This document shows, one piece after another, positions 33,509 to 42,141 of a stretch of DNA of 64,000 nt. The stretch lies in the NCBI GenBank assembly GCA_018712345.1, contig DVHG01000008.1, forward strand, positions 1 to 64,000. The letters run 5' to 3'. Origin of the DNA: Candidatus Onthovicinus excrementipullorum (GTDB taxonomy: Bacteria > Bacillota > Clostridia > Oscillospirales > Acutalibacteraceae). The position numbers were made by a program, and so were the translations under genes. The notes under the pieces are model-generated. The model did not search any database, was not told where the DNA came from, and saw only the letters and a program-made list of their open reading frames with translations. The stretch's first letter is position 1, and each line of letters begins with the position of its first letter.

Positions 33509-33643
33509 TGCAAATCCCCCGTTCCGTCCGGCCGTTTTCGATTCAGCAGCGCACTGAATGAAAAGCCGTATATTCCACACCGTGCCCCGTCAAACGCCGT
33601 TTGCACGCCCCTGATCAAACACACCCCATCCTGTAACACAGCA

Positions 33644-33696
33644 GGGCGCCCCAAAAGCCGGCAGCACTTAGCCGCAACTGAACTTTCGGAGCGCCC
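33644..33696 (-). other. Long structured hairpin between the InlB-repeat gene and the hybrid kinase
   Basis: On the minus strand GGGCGCTCCGAAAG pairs with CTTTTGGGGCGCCC (14 bp with G-U pairs), and the loop carries an inner GCGGC / GCTGC hairpin. No U-tract follows. It may be a processing or termination structure for the upstream gene, or an unrecognised RNA element in the kinase leader. Confidence 0.45.
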
Positions 33697-33733
33697 CGTA
33701 TCATCCGATTGTGGGCCGTCTTTTACATTCCGA

Positions 33734-34894
33734 TCAATAATTCCAATAATAGTCCGTGTAGGAGCGGTCCAGATGCTGTTCATCGCGCGCGATGAACACG
33801 GGAGCCGTATCCTTCCACTGGGACGCTATGTACGCATCCGCCCAAATGGTGGATCCCAGCGGCAGGTTGACGGACAGGCTCTCCAGCGGAGGCTCAACCA
33901 CCTGCTCAATTCCCGTCTGTTTGTTGTAGTCGCCCTTGGTGAAATGGAAACGGTAAGCCATAAAACAGGAATTGACGTCCGTACGCAGGACCGGATCTCC
34001 CTTGGGCAGTACAAAGGTATGCGTGCTCTCGTCATAGCTGCGTTCGTCATACCGGTCGGAAACGCGGACCTTGTACACGACTGTTCCGCACAGGCCGTTC
34101 CCGTCATCATCGTAGGTGTCATTCTCCCAGTTGTTGGAGCACATCTGGAAGTAGTAAGTCTTTCCAATCTCGATCTGGAGAGAATCGCCGTTGCTGTAAA
34201 TCGTTCCATCCCCAAAGCGAACAGACATCCGCTTGGGCGTCACAATACCGAGCGTAGTCGTCTCCCCGGTACCCGTACCTGAATCGGGTGCCTTCTGCCA
34301 CTGGGCATAGAGTGTCACATTCTGGACGGATCCCGCGGACATATCAATCTCATTGATCACGTTGCCGGACTGATAAGCGGTGCCCGTGCCGTCGGGCTTT
34401 GTGTTCCAACCGGCAAATACATATCCATCACGCGTAAAGCCGTTTTCCCGGGCGATAACGGTGCTGTACATGTGATATTTTGCACCGTCAGTGGTCGTCC
34501 CCTGCGCGTCGGCAGCGTTGGCATCATACGTCACGGAGTATGTGGGAAGGACCACACCGTGTACACGCCAACTGCCGCCGGCATTTACGATCTCATACCA
34601 GAGGACGGTCTCATTTTCCCCAACTATGGCAGACGGCTTCCGCACAAGATGATCCTCGACACCCTCCAGGCTGTAATATGGTTCCGCCGCTGTCAGATAG
34701 GCATTGGTGACAAATTCAAACCCGCTGCTCAGGTCCGCCCCATCCGCAAGATGCTCCGGTACCCCATCCGTGCGGATGTAAGCCTTTGCCAGCGTTTGGC
34801 CCTCCCCTGCGGCGGATGCGGGCACCGCCCCAACCGCACAGCAGATCAACAGCGCTATCGTAGTGAACAGTGCCAGGAACTTGCGATGTTTCAT
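33734..34894 (-). CDS. Secreted InlB B-repeat (Flg_new) protein under riboswitch control
   Basis: A 386-residue protein. Signal peptide MKHRKFLALFTTIALLICCAVGAVPASA. One InlB_B/Listeria-Bacteroides repeat (about 112-198) shows SVTYDANAAD, then GYVFAGWNTKPDGTGT and LYAQWQK. The C-terminal 180 residues are beta-rich with no known domain and no sorting signal or membrane anchor. Such repeats occur in adhesins and matrix proteins. A GEMM-I c-di-GMP riboswitch precedes it, and GGGGAG 8 nt before the ATG is buried in the expression-platform hairpin. Confidence 0.82.
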   Translation of the reverse strand: MKHRKFLALFTTIALLICCAVGAVPASAAGEGQTLAKAYIRTDGVPEHLADGADLSSGFEFVTNAYLTAAEPYYSLEGVEDHLVRKPSAIVGENETVLWYEIVNAGGSWRVHGVVLPTYSVTYDANAADAQGTTTDGAKYHMYSTVIARENGFTRDGYVFAGWNTKPDGTGTAYQSGNVINEIDMSAGSVQNVTLYAQWQKAPDSGTGTGETTTLGIVTPKRMSVRFGDGTIYSNGDSLQIEIGKTYYFQMCSNNWENDTYDDDGNGLCGTVVYKVRVSDRYDERSYDESTHTFVLPKGDPVLRTDVNSCFMAYRFHFTKGDYNKQTGIEQVVEPPLESLSVNLPLGSTIWADAYIASQWKDTAPVFIARDEQHLDRSYTDYYWNY

Positions 34895-34933
34895 AAAAAA
34901 AACTCCCCTCTAATTTTGCGTTAGATAAAGGAG
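34895..34933 (-). terminator. Riboswitch expression platform: terminator overlapping the ribosome binding site
   Basis: On the minus strand CTCCTT..TCTAA pairs with TTAGAGGGGAG, then eight Ts run straight into the ATG. The 3' arm contains the Shine-Dalgarno sequence, so the hairpin could act at transcription, translation or both. Confidence 0.65.
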
Positions 34934-35018
34934 CAGTCTGGCGACCATAGCGTCTCCCATTCGGGAAGCCTTAGGCCCATGATTTTGCGTCCTGCCATTT
35001 CTGACAGTTTGCCTTTTT
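34931..35018 (-). ncRNA. Cyclic-di-GMP-I (GEMM-I) riboswitch, copy 1
   Basis: On the minus strand the aptamer shows AAAGGCAAAC, P2 CTGTCA-GAAA-TGGCAG with the GNRA tetraloop, GGACGCAAA, GGGCCTAAGG, and a P3 arm ending CGCCAGACTGC. These are the conserved landmarks of the GEMM-I class. It sits between a promoter -10 at 35055 and the InlB-repeat gene. Confidence 0.88.
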
Positions 35019-35054
35019 CACTTTACTTCAAAATACATGCATTACTACATTTCA

Positions 35055-35063
35055 ATTATACCA
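35055..35063 (-). promoter_or_regulatory. Extended -10 promoter of the riboswitch-InlB transcript
   Basis: TGG followed by TATAAT on the minus strand, an extended -10. No good -35 is visible 17 nt upstream. Confidence 0.55.
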
Positions 35064-35108
35064 TAGACGAATCAGCAAATATGAACAAATTGTTAATTTT
35101 ATTTTCGT

Positions 35109-35148
35109 ACCCGGGAGCCGAACCGACGGTCTCAGCACGCTCCCGGGT
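35109..35148 (-). terminator. Hairpin after the DivIVA-like gene
   Basis: ACCCGGGAGC / GCTCCCGGGT, 10 nt past the stop at 35159, with a 20-nt loop. The following ACGAAAATAAAATT lacks a proper U-tract, so termination may be leaky. Confidence 0.5.
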
Positions 35149-35158
35149 CAGAGAAACA

Positions 35159-36286
35159 TCACCGTTTTTGATACTTGTGCAGCAGATCCAAAATATGCTG
35201 GCCACGTACATCCGCCTTTTCCCCGTGCATGGGAAGCGCTGTACTTTTCGCTGCCGCAGCGGGCGGGGCCTCCGGCTCAGGCGCAGACGCGGGGGTACCG
35301 CCCTGAGCGCCTACGTCCCCCGGCGTGGCAGGCCCGGAATCAACGGTGGCGGGTGCCGCTTCCACAGCCGGCGTTCCGTCAGGTGCGGGATGCCGGGCCT
35401 CCTCCGCGGCAGGGGACGGAGCCTGTTCTGCCGGTGGGGTGTGAGTCGGAATTGAAGCCTGCTGCGGTGTCATCTCGGCTGCCGGGACCTGCCCTGCTGC
35501 CCCGACCCCTACAGCCGTCGGCCGGACCTCAGGTGCAATCACCGGGGCTGTGGGACGCACATCTTCCAGTTGACGTGTCTTCTTCACGGGCGGCTCCGTC
35601 ATCTGTTCGGGGGCCGCATGGAAAGAGGGCGCGGCAGCGGGGACGGCTGTGCGCGCAGGGCGGCCGGAATCGTTTAAACCGTCCAGATAGAGGCCGACAC
35701 TCTGTTCATAGGCCGACTGAATCTCACAAATTTCCGCATGGGTTGCCTGCCGAACGCGGTCAAACCCCGCATAGGCGTGATCAATCCCGTCAACATGTGC
35801 GCTAAGTTCTTTCAGACGCTCCAAAATTGCCTGCGTCTGGCCGTTGATCTGAGAGACGGCGTTGACGATCTGATCAGATATTCCGGAAAAATCACGCTGG
35901 GCCGCCGCCAAATCCACGCGTGCCCGCTGTGCAGCGCCCTCCACATTGGAAAGGAACTGGTCCACATGCTCACGTGGTGACAGAACCACATCCCGGCCGT
36001 TTTCAAACGCCTTGATATAAATGTGTCCAATCGATTCCTCTGCACTCTTTTTTCCGCTCTGTTCTGCGGTGATCTGCTCGTATGCCCGGCTCACACGGTG
36101 CAATTCGGCCTCGCGCGCACTCAGGCGCGACTGCAGCTCATCGGCGCTCCGGCGGGCCTCACTCAGCTGCCGCTCCAGCTCCGTACAGCGCGACGTGGCG
36201 GCGGCCAGCTGGTTTTCCAGCTCCGAGAGCCGCTGGTCCACATCACCCACGTGATATCCACGAAAGGCCTTTCTCAATTCGCTCAT
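35159..36286 (-). CDS. DivIVA-like coiled-coil protein with Pro/Ala-rich tail
   Basis: A 375-residue protein. Residues 1-25 (LRKAFRGYHVGDVDQRLSELE) resemble the DivIVA/GpsB N-terminal motif. A long coiled coil (about 20-75) and a second helical region (about 85-205) follow, then a 150-residue Pro/Ala/Glu-rich disordered tail ending LDLLHKYQKR. No signal peptide. It lies 54 nt downstream of the last hydrolase gene with AGGAGG before the ATG and no visible terminator between, so it may be the last gene of the exopolysaccharide operon. A role in positioning the machinery is only a guess. Confidence 0.7.
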   Translation of the reverse strand: MSELRKAFRGYHVGDVDQRLSELENQLAAATSRCTELERQLSEARRSADELQSRLSAREAELHRVSRAYEQITAEQSGKKSAEESIGHIYIKAFENGRDVVLSPREHVDQFLSNVEGAAQRARVDLAAAQRDFSGISDQIVNAVSQINGQTQAILERLKELSAHVDGIDHAYAGFDRVRQATHAEICEIQSAYEQSVGLYLDGLNDSGRPARTAVPAAAPSFHAAPEQMTEPPVKKTRQLEDVRPTAPVIAPEVRPTAVGVGAAGQVPAAEMTPQQASIPTHTPPAEQAPSPAAEEARHPAPDGTPAVEAAPATVDSGPATPGDVGAQGGTPASAPEPEAPPAAAAKSTALPMHGEKADVRGQHILDLLHKYQKR

Positions 36287-36340
36287 ATTCAGTAACCTCC
36301 TGATTTCGTAACAGTCACATATATCGGATAATCGATCGAT

Positions 36341-38506
36341 TTATTCCATCAGACCTTCCATCGCCTGTTGTACGATCGTATACGACTTTTTCAGCCGGGT
36401 GTGGAAGGAAGAGTGCTCCTTTGTCGCATAACCGATATCCGCCAGCGGGATATCGGAGGCGCCCGGAGCGCCGATCCCGATCTGAATCCCCGGGATATCA
36501 GCCATCTCCACACCGCCCGCACGGTGGAAGTCCGCCAGGCAGACACCAACGGTGCTGTTCATCACGTTTAACAGGTACCACGGGATGCGCACCTCAATCA
36601 CCTGATCCCGGCAGTAAAAATCAGCCAGTGAACAATACGCCTCACTGTCCGGATCCGTAATCCCATAGGTCAGCAAGCCGCTCTCCATATATTGCGGATC
36701 GATGACCTCCCCGGTAAGGGGCAGCACGATCTCATTGGACAGGAACTGCCGGATGGGGTTGTAAATCCCGCTGCCGGGCTGCTCAAACCTGCTGTCCCGT
36801 TCAAACACCCCCCGCTCGCAGGCGTAGGTATAATAGAACAGATCCTCATAGGCGTCCGTGAGCAGGCGGGTCCCCGTCTCCCCATTGATTACCAGGAGAA
36901 AGTCCGCCGCCCCGGAAAAGGAGACGTTATACGCCGATGCTGAGGAACTGCCCCGCCCCGTGATCTGAATGGGAATCAGCAGCGTATCCTCCGCGAAGTG
37001 AAAGCCGTCAGTCTCGATCTTCAGATACAGGTAGCCCTCATCCCACATGGCGGAGACGGTATTGCCGCCGTACGACGCTGCGGGCGCGGTATTTTCCCAC
37101 TCCTGCGTCAGACCGTCTATCAGACAGATATCGCGCTCTCCGGGCTCCATCGCAAGCAGACCGTAGCTCTGCTCCGCGGACTGTACATTCGGCGTGCGCG
37201 CAGCCGGATTGTCCGGCGCGTAGGAGACGGTATTCCAAGTCTGCTTGAACCACTCATCCTGCCAGGAGAAGATTAGGGAGCCGGCATAGCCCTCCCGGGC
37301 GATGTCCTCCATCATCTTCACGATGGCCTTCCCCTGTTCTTCCTCGGTCATACCGCCCTGATCAATGCCCATGGCTGACCGGTGAGCGGCGCCGCGGCTG
37401 GTGGAGGTGCCAAACTCCGCGACGAGGACAGGCACGCTGTACTGCGTGCGCAGATCCGCCAGATATGCCGCATACGGATCGATCTCCCCCGACGCATCCG
37501 GCTGGAGATATTCAGGCTGATAGTTCATAAACTCCGGGTAATAGGGGTAGACGTCCACTGCGGCAAAAAGCCCGCAGTAATACCGCCCGGTTGCCTGAAT
37601 GGCCTCGGTATTAACCGACACCCGATCCTCCTCTTCGAACGGCTCATTGGTGTGGGTGAGCGTATCGGTGGTGGCCCAATTCAGAAATGCCACCGGTGTC
37701 TGAGCGGAATAGGTCTGCGTCTCATAACTGATAAGGAAATCCCCCACCTCACACAGAAAGCTCTCAAATGCACCGGCCTCTTCAGTCGTGGTGAGATATT
37801 CCCCCGTATAGCCGGCGCGTCCGGTCTGTGCGTTCGTCCGTTCGACAAAGCCGGGCTCCCATTCCAAACCCAGGATATATCCAGCCACATACGGCGAGAC
37901 ATCGTGGGAATAGACGGCGTTTTTGATCTGTCCGTAGTCTGTATAGTCACTGTTCCCATGGACGATATCCAGCGTTTCCCGGGCCGCCCGCTTAAAGGCG
38001 TCAACGATCCGCCCGTTTTCATAAAAGGCGTGGTCGCCGTTGTACATTTCGTCCTCACTAAACCAGACGCCCTGCACCAGATAGAGGGGCTCCTCCGCGG
38101 TGGCGTTGTGGTCATACAGCGCCGTATAAAACTGTGGGGGCATCACGGTGAACACCCGTACGGTATTGGCGTGCAGCTGGGAGATCTGGGTCAGCCACTC
38201 CCGATAGGTCTCATAGGAGACATTGGGGTTCGCAAGGTCGGTGGTCGCCTCTGTCAGACCCATGTTGACGCCCTTGAGGTAGGCGCGCTCCCACACATCG
38301 TCCCGCACCGTATAAAAGTACGGGTCCACGGCGCGGAAATGGAGGGCCAGACCGGCGCTGTCCACCGCCGGGATCGTTGGGACGGGATCATCCGTCTCCG
38401 AATCCCCGGGTGCGTTCGGCGCTGCCAGCAGCACCCGGGCCAGAACCGCTGTCAGCACGACCAGTGCGGCCAGAGCCGACAGGAGTATCACATTCTTTTT
38501 GGACAA
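36341..38506 (-). CDS. Membrane-anchored TIM-barrel glycoside hydrolase-like protein, paralogue B
   Basis: A 721-residue protein starting TTG, with AAGGAG 12 nt upstream. N-terminal anchor about 5-29, facing outward. A clan GH-A-like barrel (about 60-430) shows NTVRVFTVMPPQFYTALY, GYILGLEWEP (candidate acid/base Glu), VDVYPYYPEFMN, VLVAEFGTSTSRG (candidate nucleophile Glu) and FSWQDEWFKQTWN. A C-terminal CBM9/DOMON-like beta domain (about 470-690) follows. It is clearly paralogous to the upstream gene, from which it is separated by 3 nt. No listed GH family could be assigned with confidence. It probably trims or remodels the polymer made by the adjacent GT2 synthase. Confidence 0.78.
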   Translation of the reverse strand: MSKKNVILLSALAALVVLTAVLARVLLAAPNAPGDSETDDPVPTIPAVDSAGLALHFRAVDPYFYTVRDDVWERAYLKGVNMGLTEATTDLANPNVSYETYREWLTQISQLHANTVRVFTVMPPQFYTALYDHNATAEEPLYLVQGVWFSEDEMYNGDHAFYENGRIVDAFKRAARETLDIVHGNSDYTDYGQIKNAVYSHDVSPYVAGYILGLEWEPGFVERTNAQTGRAGYTGEYLTTTEEAGAFESFLCEVGDFLISYETQTYSAQTPVAFLNWATTDTLTHTNEPFEEEDRVSVNTEAIQATGRYYCGLFAAVDVYPYYPEFMNYQPEYLQPDASGEIDPYAAYLADLRTQYSVPVLVAEFGTSTSRGAAHRSAMGIDQGGMTEEEQGKAIVKMMEDIAREGYAGSLIFSWQDEWFKQTWNTVSYAPDNPAARTPNVQSAEQSYGLLAMEPGERDICLIDGLTQEWENTAPAASYGGNTVSAMWDEGYLYLKIETDGFHFAEDTLLIPIQITGRGSSSASAYNVSFSGAADFLLVINGETGTRLLTDAYEDLFYYTYACERGVFERDSRFEQPGSGIYNPIRQFLSNEIVLPLTGEVIDPQYMESGLLTYGITDPDSEAYCSLADFYCRDQVIEVRIPWYLLNVMNSTVGVCLADFHRAGGVEMADIPGIQIGIGAPGASDIPLADIGYATKEHSSFHTRLKKSYTIVQQAMEGLME

Positions 38507-38509
38507 GCT

Positions 38510-40717
38510 TCAGTTCAACTCCTTCAGCGCTTCCTGCAAAACGTAATAAGACGGCTTAAGCCGTTCGTGATAGGTCGGCGCCGTCCACGGCTCGTAGTCA
38601 TAGACACCATTGAGCGAGACTGCACTGCCGCTGCGCATCACACCAAGGCCCACATGCATTCCGCTGAAATCCGCGGGGGTAATACTCTGTGCGGTGTAGA
38701 GATCGCTCATGATCTGTTTCCCAGACGGATCCATAAAATTGAGCAGCTGCCAGGGAATCCGGATCTCCAGTACACCCGTCTCCGCGTTGTAGATAAAATC
38801 TGAAAGGGACTGGTAGTCCCCGCTCTCCGGGTCCCCGTTGCCGTAGGTGAGCTTCCCCGTCTCATAGCTGCTGAAGGGGATCGTCTGATTGGTGGTGGGG
38901 ATGGTCATTTCATATCCGGTACATAGCATCATCTGATTGAAGCGCCCGCTGTTTTTAACCGTGTTTTCGTTCACTTCGGTGATCATCTTGTACTGCTCTC
39001 CGTAGAGGAAATAGAACGAGTCATAGTAGGCGTCCACCACAATGCGTGAGTTACCCTCCCCGTTAATCCACAGGACAAAATCTGCCTCGCGGTCAAAAGA
39101 GGCCCCTGTATCGTTCATCCGGCTGTTCCCCTGCCCGGAAATCGTGTCAATGGGAATCAGGAGGGTATCGGTGTCAAACTGATAGCCGTAATCCCCGTTA
39201 AAGCGCACCATAAAATAGACATACCGCTCATCACTGGCCATGTACAGATCGCCGCACTCGGCCGAAGTTACCTTGTCAGCGTCCGTCCACTCACCAGCCT
39301 GACCGTCCAGAACGCATACCGTATCGACAGCCCCGGGGTCAAAGGCCAGCACGCCAAAACTCTGCTCGGATGTCTGAATATTCGACCAGTAGGGGCGGGA
39401 GTCCGGATCATCCAGCGCCTCGTTATTCCAGGTGCGCTTGAACCACTCATCCTGCCAGGAGAACATGATGGCACCCGCATATCCACAGTCATGGATGGAG
39501 CGGTACATATCCGCGAGCATATCGCCCTGAGCGGTCTCATCCACACCGCCCTGATTATATCCCATGACGCTCGTGTGCGTCACGCCGCGGCTGGTGGGCA
39601 CGCCGAATTCCGCAATTATGATTGGCATGGTATGCACCGACTTCAGGTCTTCCAGATATGCCTTGTAGGTGTTTACTTTTCCATCCTGATCAACGTAATT
39701 GAGATAGTCAGTCTGGTAATTCATGGAATCCGGATAATAGGGATACACATGGTAGGAGGCGAACAGGTTGGACTTGTAGGCTGCCCGGCTCTTGATACTC
39801 TCAGTATTGAAGGTGACTCTGTCTTCATCCTCATACGGCTCCTCCGGGTGGGAAAGCGGATCCGTGGTAACCCAGTTGGAAAAGGCCACGGGACATTGAA
39901 TGCCATACTGCTCTGTCATGTAGGCGATGACCTTATCCCCCGCCTCACAGAAGAACGCCTCCAGCGGCGTGGAGCCAAAGGTGTAGAGATAGGTTCCCTC
40001 ATATGTATCTTTGTCGGGATTTGCCTCGTTGGTGGTCTGGATAAACTTCGGATCATTTTCGATCCCCAGAATCCATCCCGCAAACCATTTAGATACATCC
40101 GCCGTATAAGTGCCGGAGGCGAAGCCAGCACGCTCCTCAAGCACGGCGTTGCCCATGATCACGTCCACACAGTTGAGCGCATCCTGTATAAACTCATTTT
40201 TGATTTTTTCGTTTTCAGCGTATGCGTCGCCGTAGGTGGCAATGTCATCCTCATCCATCCACACGCCCTGAAACAAGTAGATCGGATGCTCCGCCTGACT
40301 GTTGTAGTCATACAGCGCCTGATAAAACTGCGGCCGCATGGTAGTGTATACGCGCACACAGTTGCAATTCATCTCCGCGATATAGCCGAACCAGCGCAGG
40401 TAGTCCTCATAGCTGATGGTCAGCTCGCCGGGGAACAGGCCCGGCTCGCCCGCGCCGATATTGACTCCTTTCCAGAAGATCGTCTCCCACTCGCCGCTGT
40501 CGCGGGAATAGACATAGAAGCTCTCCCCCTCCGCCTTTATGCGGTAGGAGACACCGTCCTCATTGACATAGTCCAGTGTATCCACTGTATTGGTGTCCTC
40601 CGTCTGATCCCCCCCGAAGGAGATCCTGTGGATACCGATGATCTCCAGCCAGCCCATCTGAACCATAAACGCCAGGATGAGCAACACACTTCCCACATAT
40701 ATCAGCCACTTTTTCAT
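38510..40717 (-). CDS. Membrane-anchored TIM-barrel glycoside hydrolase-like protein, paralogue A
   Basis: A 735-residue protein. Anchor about 4-25. The barrel (about 60-435) has the same order of motifs as paralogue B: NCVRVYTTMRPQFYQALY, GWILGIENDP (Glu), YHVYPYYPDSMNYQ, IIIAEFGVPTSRG (Glu) and FSWQDEWFKRTWN. The C-terminal beta-sandwich (about 470-700) has LDGQAGEWTDAD and LLIPIDT, as in CBM9-like modules. It overlaps the GT2 synthase gene by 4 nt (ATGA), so expression is coupled to synthesis. Substrate unknown. Confidence 0.78.
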   Translation of the reverse strand: MKKWLIYVGSVLLILAFMVQMGWLEIIGIHRISFGGDQTEDTNTVDTLDYVNEDGVSYRIKAEGESFYVYSRDSGEWETIFWKGVNIGAGEPGLFPGELTISYEDYLRWFGYIAEMNCNCVRVYTTMRPQFYQALYDYNSQAEHPIYLFQGVWMDEDDIATYGDAYAENEKIKNEFIQDALNCVDVIMGNAVLEERAGFASGTYTADVSKWFAGWILGIENDPKFIQTTNEANPDKDTYEGTYLYTFGSTPLEAFFCEAGDKVIAYMTEQYGIQCPVAFSNWVTTDPLSHPEEPYEDEDRVTFNTESIKSRAAYKSNLFASYHVYPYYPDSMNYQTDYLNYVDQDGKVNTYKAYLEDLKSVHTMPIIIAEFGVPTSRGVTHTSVMGYNQGGVDETAQGDMLADMYRSIHDCGYAGAIMFSWQDEWFKRTWNNEALDDPDSRPYWSNIQTSEQSFGVLAFDPGAVDTVCVLDGQAGEWTDADKVTSAECGDLYMASDERYVYFMVRFNGDYGYQFDTDTLLIPIDTISGQGNSRMNDTGASFDREADFVLWINGEGNSRIVVDAYYDSFYFLYGEQYKMITEVNENTVKNSGRFNQMMLCTGYEMTIPTTNQTIPFSSYETGKLTYGNGDPESGDYQSLSDFIYNAETGVLEIRIPWQLLNFMDPSGKQIMSDLYTAQSITPADFSGMHVGLGVMRSGSAVSLNGVYDYEPWTAPTYHERLKPSYYVLQEALKELN

Positions 40718-42141
40718 GAGCTTTTCCTTTCAACACGGGCATTGAATTCCCTGCGCTGAATCCTGCCCCAACTTCCCTTATATTTGCGGTACCGGACAAC
40801 GCCGCCAAAACGGAACAGCGTGATAAGCTGGCGGTATCCGAAGTTTTCCAGAATAGCGTACAGGGACAGCTTCATCGCCTGGCGGGAGGACATGCATCCT
40901 TTACGCGTATTCTGTTCCAGAATGATGCCCCCCACGGAGAGCATAATGCCCAGAATCGTCGCCATACAGAAATAGAGGACAAAGAAGTACAGGTTCAGCT
41001 CACCAAGCAGCAGGGACAGTGGAATAATAAAGTATCCCAGCGTCTCCACCACTGCGCCAAGAAACTCAAACAGCCAGCTGTACGGGAGGGAGAGCAGCCC
41101 CACAGACCCAAAAACAGGGTTAAAGGTCATGAGGATGTGCGCTCTGAGCGTATCAAACAGGCCGATCTGCCAGCGGCGCCGCTGGACCTGCAGGTCTCGC
41201 AGACTCATGGGCCCCTGTGTCCAGCAGATGGCCTCCGGGCAGAACTTGACGGTATACTTTCGCTTATGCGTACGCATAAACCGGTGGATACGCACCACGA
41301 TTTCCATATCCTCGCCGATGGTATTGGTCTTATATCCACCGGCGTCGATAACGACCTGCTTATTGAATACGCCGAAAGCACCTGATACGATCAATAGCGC
41401 CTTACCCCAGGCGAGCCGCCCCGCCAGAAAAGAGCGGAAGTACTCAACGATCTGGAAGCGCTCTACCATCCGCTTGGGCAGCTCAAACCGCTTCCACTGT
41501 CCATCCTCGATCAGCGAGCCATTGGCAATGCGGACAAATCCGCCCGCCACCACCGTCGTCGTATCCTTGAGGAACTCGTTGCCAAGGATCAGCAGCGCGT
41601 CGCGCTCAATACGGGAGTCCGCATCCAGACAGGCAAAAAGCGGATACCGGGACAGATTAATGCCGGCGTTGAGTGCGTCGGATTTGCCGCCACTTTCTTT
41701 ATCAATATAATAGAGATTTGGATAATCCGCGTTATAATACACGCCCAAAATTTCCTGCGTGGGAATCTTCACCTTGACGGCGCCCTCAATGGGATACAGC
41801 CCAAATGATTCGATCATATTGCGGTGGGTGCTGTCCGTGGAGCCGTCATTAACCACAATAACCTCAAACTCGGGATAGTCGAGCTTGAGCAGATTTTTGA
41901 CGTTATTGACGATATTCTCCTGCTCATTGTGTGCGGGTATGATCAGGGAGATCGGCAGCAAATTTTGGGAGTCCGCATACCGCATATAGTCCTCGGAGAT
42001 CTTCTGCTTATCCTGCCGGCGCACCCGCTTCAGGGCAATCAGCAGCTGAATCAGATAAATCACACTCAGCAGCAGGGTATAGGCCATGCAGAAATAGTTG
42101 AAAAAGTGAATAAAGAGGCGCACGATATTCAGTATAGTCAT
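40714..42141 (-). CDS. Processive membrane GT2 polysaccharide synthase (BcsA/NodC-like)
   Basis: A 475-residue protein. TM helices about 7-36, then a GT-A domain with VNDGSTDS (Asp about 99), LDADSR (DxD, 173-175), GED (276-278) and QVQRRRW (318-324), the D,D,D,Q(Q/R)xRW set of processive beta-glycan synthases. About three C-terminal TM helices (about 343-410) complete the channel. There is no PilZ domain, unlike BcsA, so c-di-GMP control would be at the RNA level. Overlaps both neighbours by 4 nt. The product polymer is unknown. Confidence 0.9.
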   Translation of the reverse strand: MTILNIVRLFIHFFNYFCMAYTLLLSVIYLIQLLIALKRVRRQDKQKISEDYMRYADSQNLLPISLIIPAHNEQENIVNNVKNLLKLDYPEFEVIVVNDGSTDSTHRNMIESFGLYPIEGAVKVKIPTQEILGVYYNADYPNLYYIDKESGGKSDALNAGINLSRYPLFACLDADSRIERDALLILGNEFLKDTTTVVAGGFVRIANGSLIEDGQWKRFELPKRMVERFQIVEYFRSFLAGRLAWGKALLIVSGAFGVFNKQVVIDAGGYKTNTIGEDMEIVVRIHRFMRTHKRKYTVKFCPEAICWTQGPMSLRDLQVQRRRWQIGLFDTLRAHILMTFNPVFGSVGLLSLPYSWLFEFLGAVVETLGYFIIPLSLLLGELNLYFFVLYFCMATILGIMLSVGGIILEQNTRKGCMSSRQAMKLSLYAILENFGYRQLITLFRFGGVVRYRKYKGSWGRIQRREFNARVERKSS

